NCBI GenBank assembly: GCA_963971535.1
Contig: OZ020593.1
Span: 18,886,919-18,950,918 of the forward strand
DNA length: 64,000 nt
From: Notolepis coatsorum
Taxonomy: Eukaryota; Chordata; Actinopteri; Aulopiformes; Paralepididae
Reading direction: 5' to 3'
A program made the position numbers and the translations under genes. The notes under the pieces were generated by a model. That model searched no databases and was not told the origin of the DNA. It was given only the letters and a program-made list of their open reading frames with translations. This document shows positions 62,942 to 64,000 of this stretch, piece by piece. Each line of letters opens with the position of its first letter. Position 1 is the first letter of the stretch.

Positions 62942-63066
62942 CTGAAATAGTCACTGCAGTCACACAGGAGGGCCTTGTGGGCATTCAACTCAGTGCTGTT
63001 GACTTTAATAACCACATCACAGAGCCTTCCCTCCAGATGCAGCTCATTAAGGATTGTACAGGACAT
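62942..63066 (-). CDS. klhl10: Duplicate klhl10 coding exon 1 (alternative first exon)
   Basis: Same 41 codons plus two bases as 61785-61909, same ATG, same GTAAGT donor. It could splice directly to 60477 (skipping the proximal copy, which has no acceptor) and give the identical protein. Expression is unknown; it may equally be a silent duplicate or an assembly duplication. Confidence 0.7.
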
Positions 63067-63215
63067 TGTTTCCTTTACCATGTGGGGATTTTAAATTGTA
63101 TCTACAGAATATATTCAAGCTTACAGACAAGTAGCCGGAAACAACAAGTGAGATCTTCACTTGTCTTGTGAGATCTGAGAACTTCTGAGAGAATTGTTGA
63201 ATATATACTGTACAC

Positions 63216-63670
63216 AAATGTTCTAGAATGTTCTATTATGACATCATACTGTGACATCACAAATGTTCTAGAATGTTCTATTATGAAACCTACTGTGACA
63301 TCACAAATGTTCTAGAATGTTCTATTATGACATCATACTGTGACATCACAAATGTTCAAGAATGTTTGGTTATGGCATCATACTGTGACATCACAAATGT
63401 TCTAGAATGTTTGATTATTACATCATACTGTGATATCACAAATGTTCTAGAATGTTTGATTATGACATCATACTGTGACATCACAAATGTTCTAGAATAT
63501 TTGATTATGACATCATACTGTGACATCACAAATGTTCTAGAATGGTCTATTATGACATCATACTGTGACATCACAAATGTTCTAGAATGGTCTATTATGA
63601 CATCATACTGTGACATCACAAATGTTCTAGAATGTTTGATTATGACATCATACTGTGACATCCAGTTATT
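63216..63670. repeat. 45-bp minisatellite, 10 units, copy B
   Basis: Duplicate of the array at 62061-62515 with a few substitutions (for example GTTCAAGAATG in one unit). It lies 5' of the distal exon 1. Confidence 0.9.
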
Positions 63671-63940
63671 ATTAACAGTGTACGTTTTTTCAGTAACGAG
63701 TAATCTCGTATTTAATGTTGCCCAGTTGTGGCCTCTTGAGGGGCAATACATATCAAAAGTTCCAAAACATCTATTGTGTTTGTATTTGTATGATCCACTA
63801 TATAAACATAGTAATTATAATATCTACATACATGGCATTTGATTGGAGGCTAGTCTCACTTTGTCCCACAGCAACATTAAAATAGTTTAGATTTGTGTAT
63901 GTTGTTTATGTAAAACATTTACTTGAAAGTAATGCAATAG

Positions 63941-64000
63941 TTACTTTCTGAAGTAACTAGTTACTTTTATAATTTGTAACTGAGTAAGTAATTTAGTAAC
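63941..64000. other. Palindromic TAGTTACTTT-type sequence at window edge
   Basis: GAAGTAACTAGTTACTTTTA and GAGTAAGTAATTTAGTAAC resemble the ends of a common fish DNA element. It is cut by the window edge, so no call is possible. Confidence 0.3.

Larger units (their letters stand above)
62786..63940. repeat. Tandem segmental duplication, copy B (distal)
   Basis: Head-to-tail second copy. Exon 1 and its donor are unchanged by eye. It ends at AATGCAATAG (63940), after which sequence diverges. Confidence 0.92.

Noticed and set aside
62081..63842. 15-residue-repeat open frames on both strands (up to 189 codons)
   Set aside because: 45-bp minisatellite in the klhl10 5' flank; period divisible by three explains openness.

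Overview
This window reads as teleost fish chromosomal DNA. It carries many non-LTR retrotransposon fragments of several clades, two tRNA-derived SINE families in multiple copies, several short hAT-type elements with 8-bp target-site duplications (TSDs), and long GT, TA, TCC, ATT and poly-G/C tracts. I found one host protein-coding gene. Everything below was read by eye, so repeat boundaries are approximate unless a TSD or splice site fixes them.

The host gene is a klhl10-type Kelch-like gene (BTB-BACK-Kelch, substrate adaptor of a Cullin-3 ubiquitin ligase; testis-restricted in mammals). It lies on the minus strand at 58096-61909. Five coding exons join with GT/AG introns into a 586-residue protein with six kelch blades and a C-terminal glycine tract encoded by a trinucleotide repeat. 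Its first coding exon, together with about 1 kb of 5' flank, is tandemly duplicated (copies about 61629-62785 and 62786-63940). The flank contains a 45-bp minisatellite in which each unit carries two CRE-like octamers and an HSF-type TTCTAGAA motif.

Layout. 1-6.5 kb: a foldback element, a 30-bp minisatellite, and a 5.2-kb inverted-repeat-bounded insertion into that minisatellite (a 294-bp MITE abutting a 4.9-kb element). 6.5-9 kb: unassigned, partly CpG-rich. 9-11.9 kb: a SINE tail, a hAT-like element, and an L2-like LINE whose reverse-transcriptase reading frame is expanded by about 23 copies of a 48-bp repeat. 12-14.4 kb: a nested stack (older repeat, two SINEs, a hAT element inside one SINE). 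14.4-24 kb: mostly LINE 3' fragments and microsatellites. 24.1-24.6 kb: a miniature LTR retrotransposon (TRIM-like) with PBS, PPT and 213-bp terminal repeats. 25-31.7 kb: two large nested DNA-element insertions and a SINE. 32-36 kb: GT tracts and three hAT-like elements. 36.8-39.6 kb: a LINE split by a TTAA-flanked element that holds a foldback element, then a second TTAA-flanked MITE. 40-51.6 kb: LINE fragments (including an L1/Tx1-like C-terminus and a piece of SGNH-esterase ORF1), a foldback with telomere-like repeats, and a hAT MITE. 51.6-58 kb: sparse, with a SINE, LINE pieces and a repeat complex next to klhl10.

The mobile elements are fragmentary, and I see none with an intact coding set. 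The window's value lies in the klhl10 promoter/exon duplication, the TRIM-like element, and the clean nested insertions whose empty sites can be read from other copies inside the same window.
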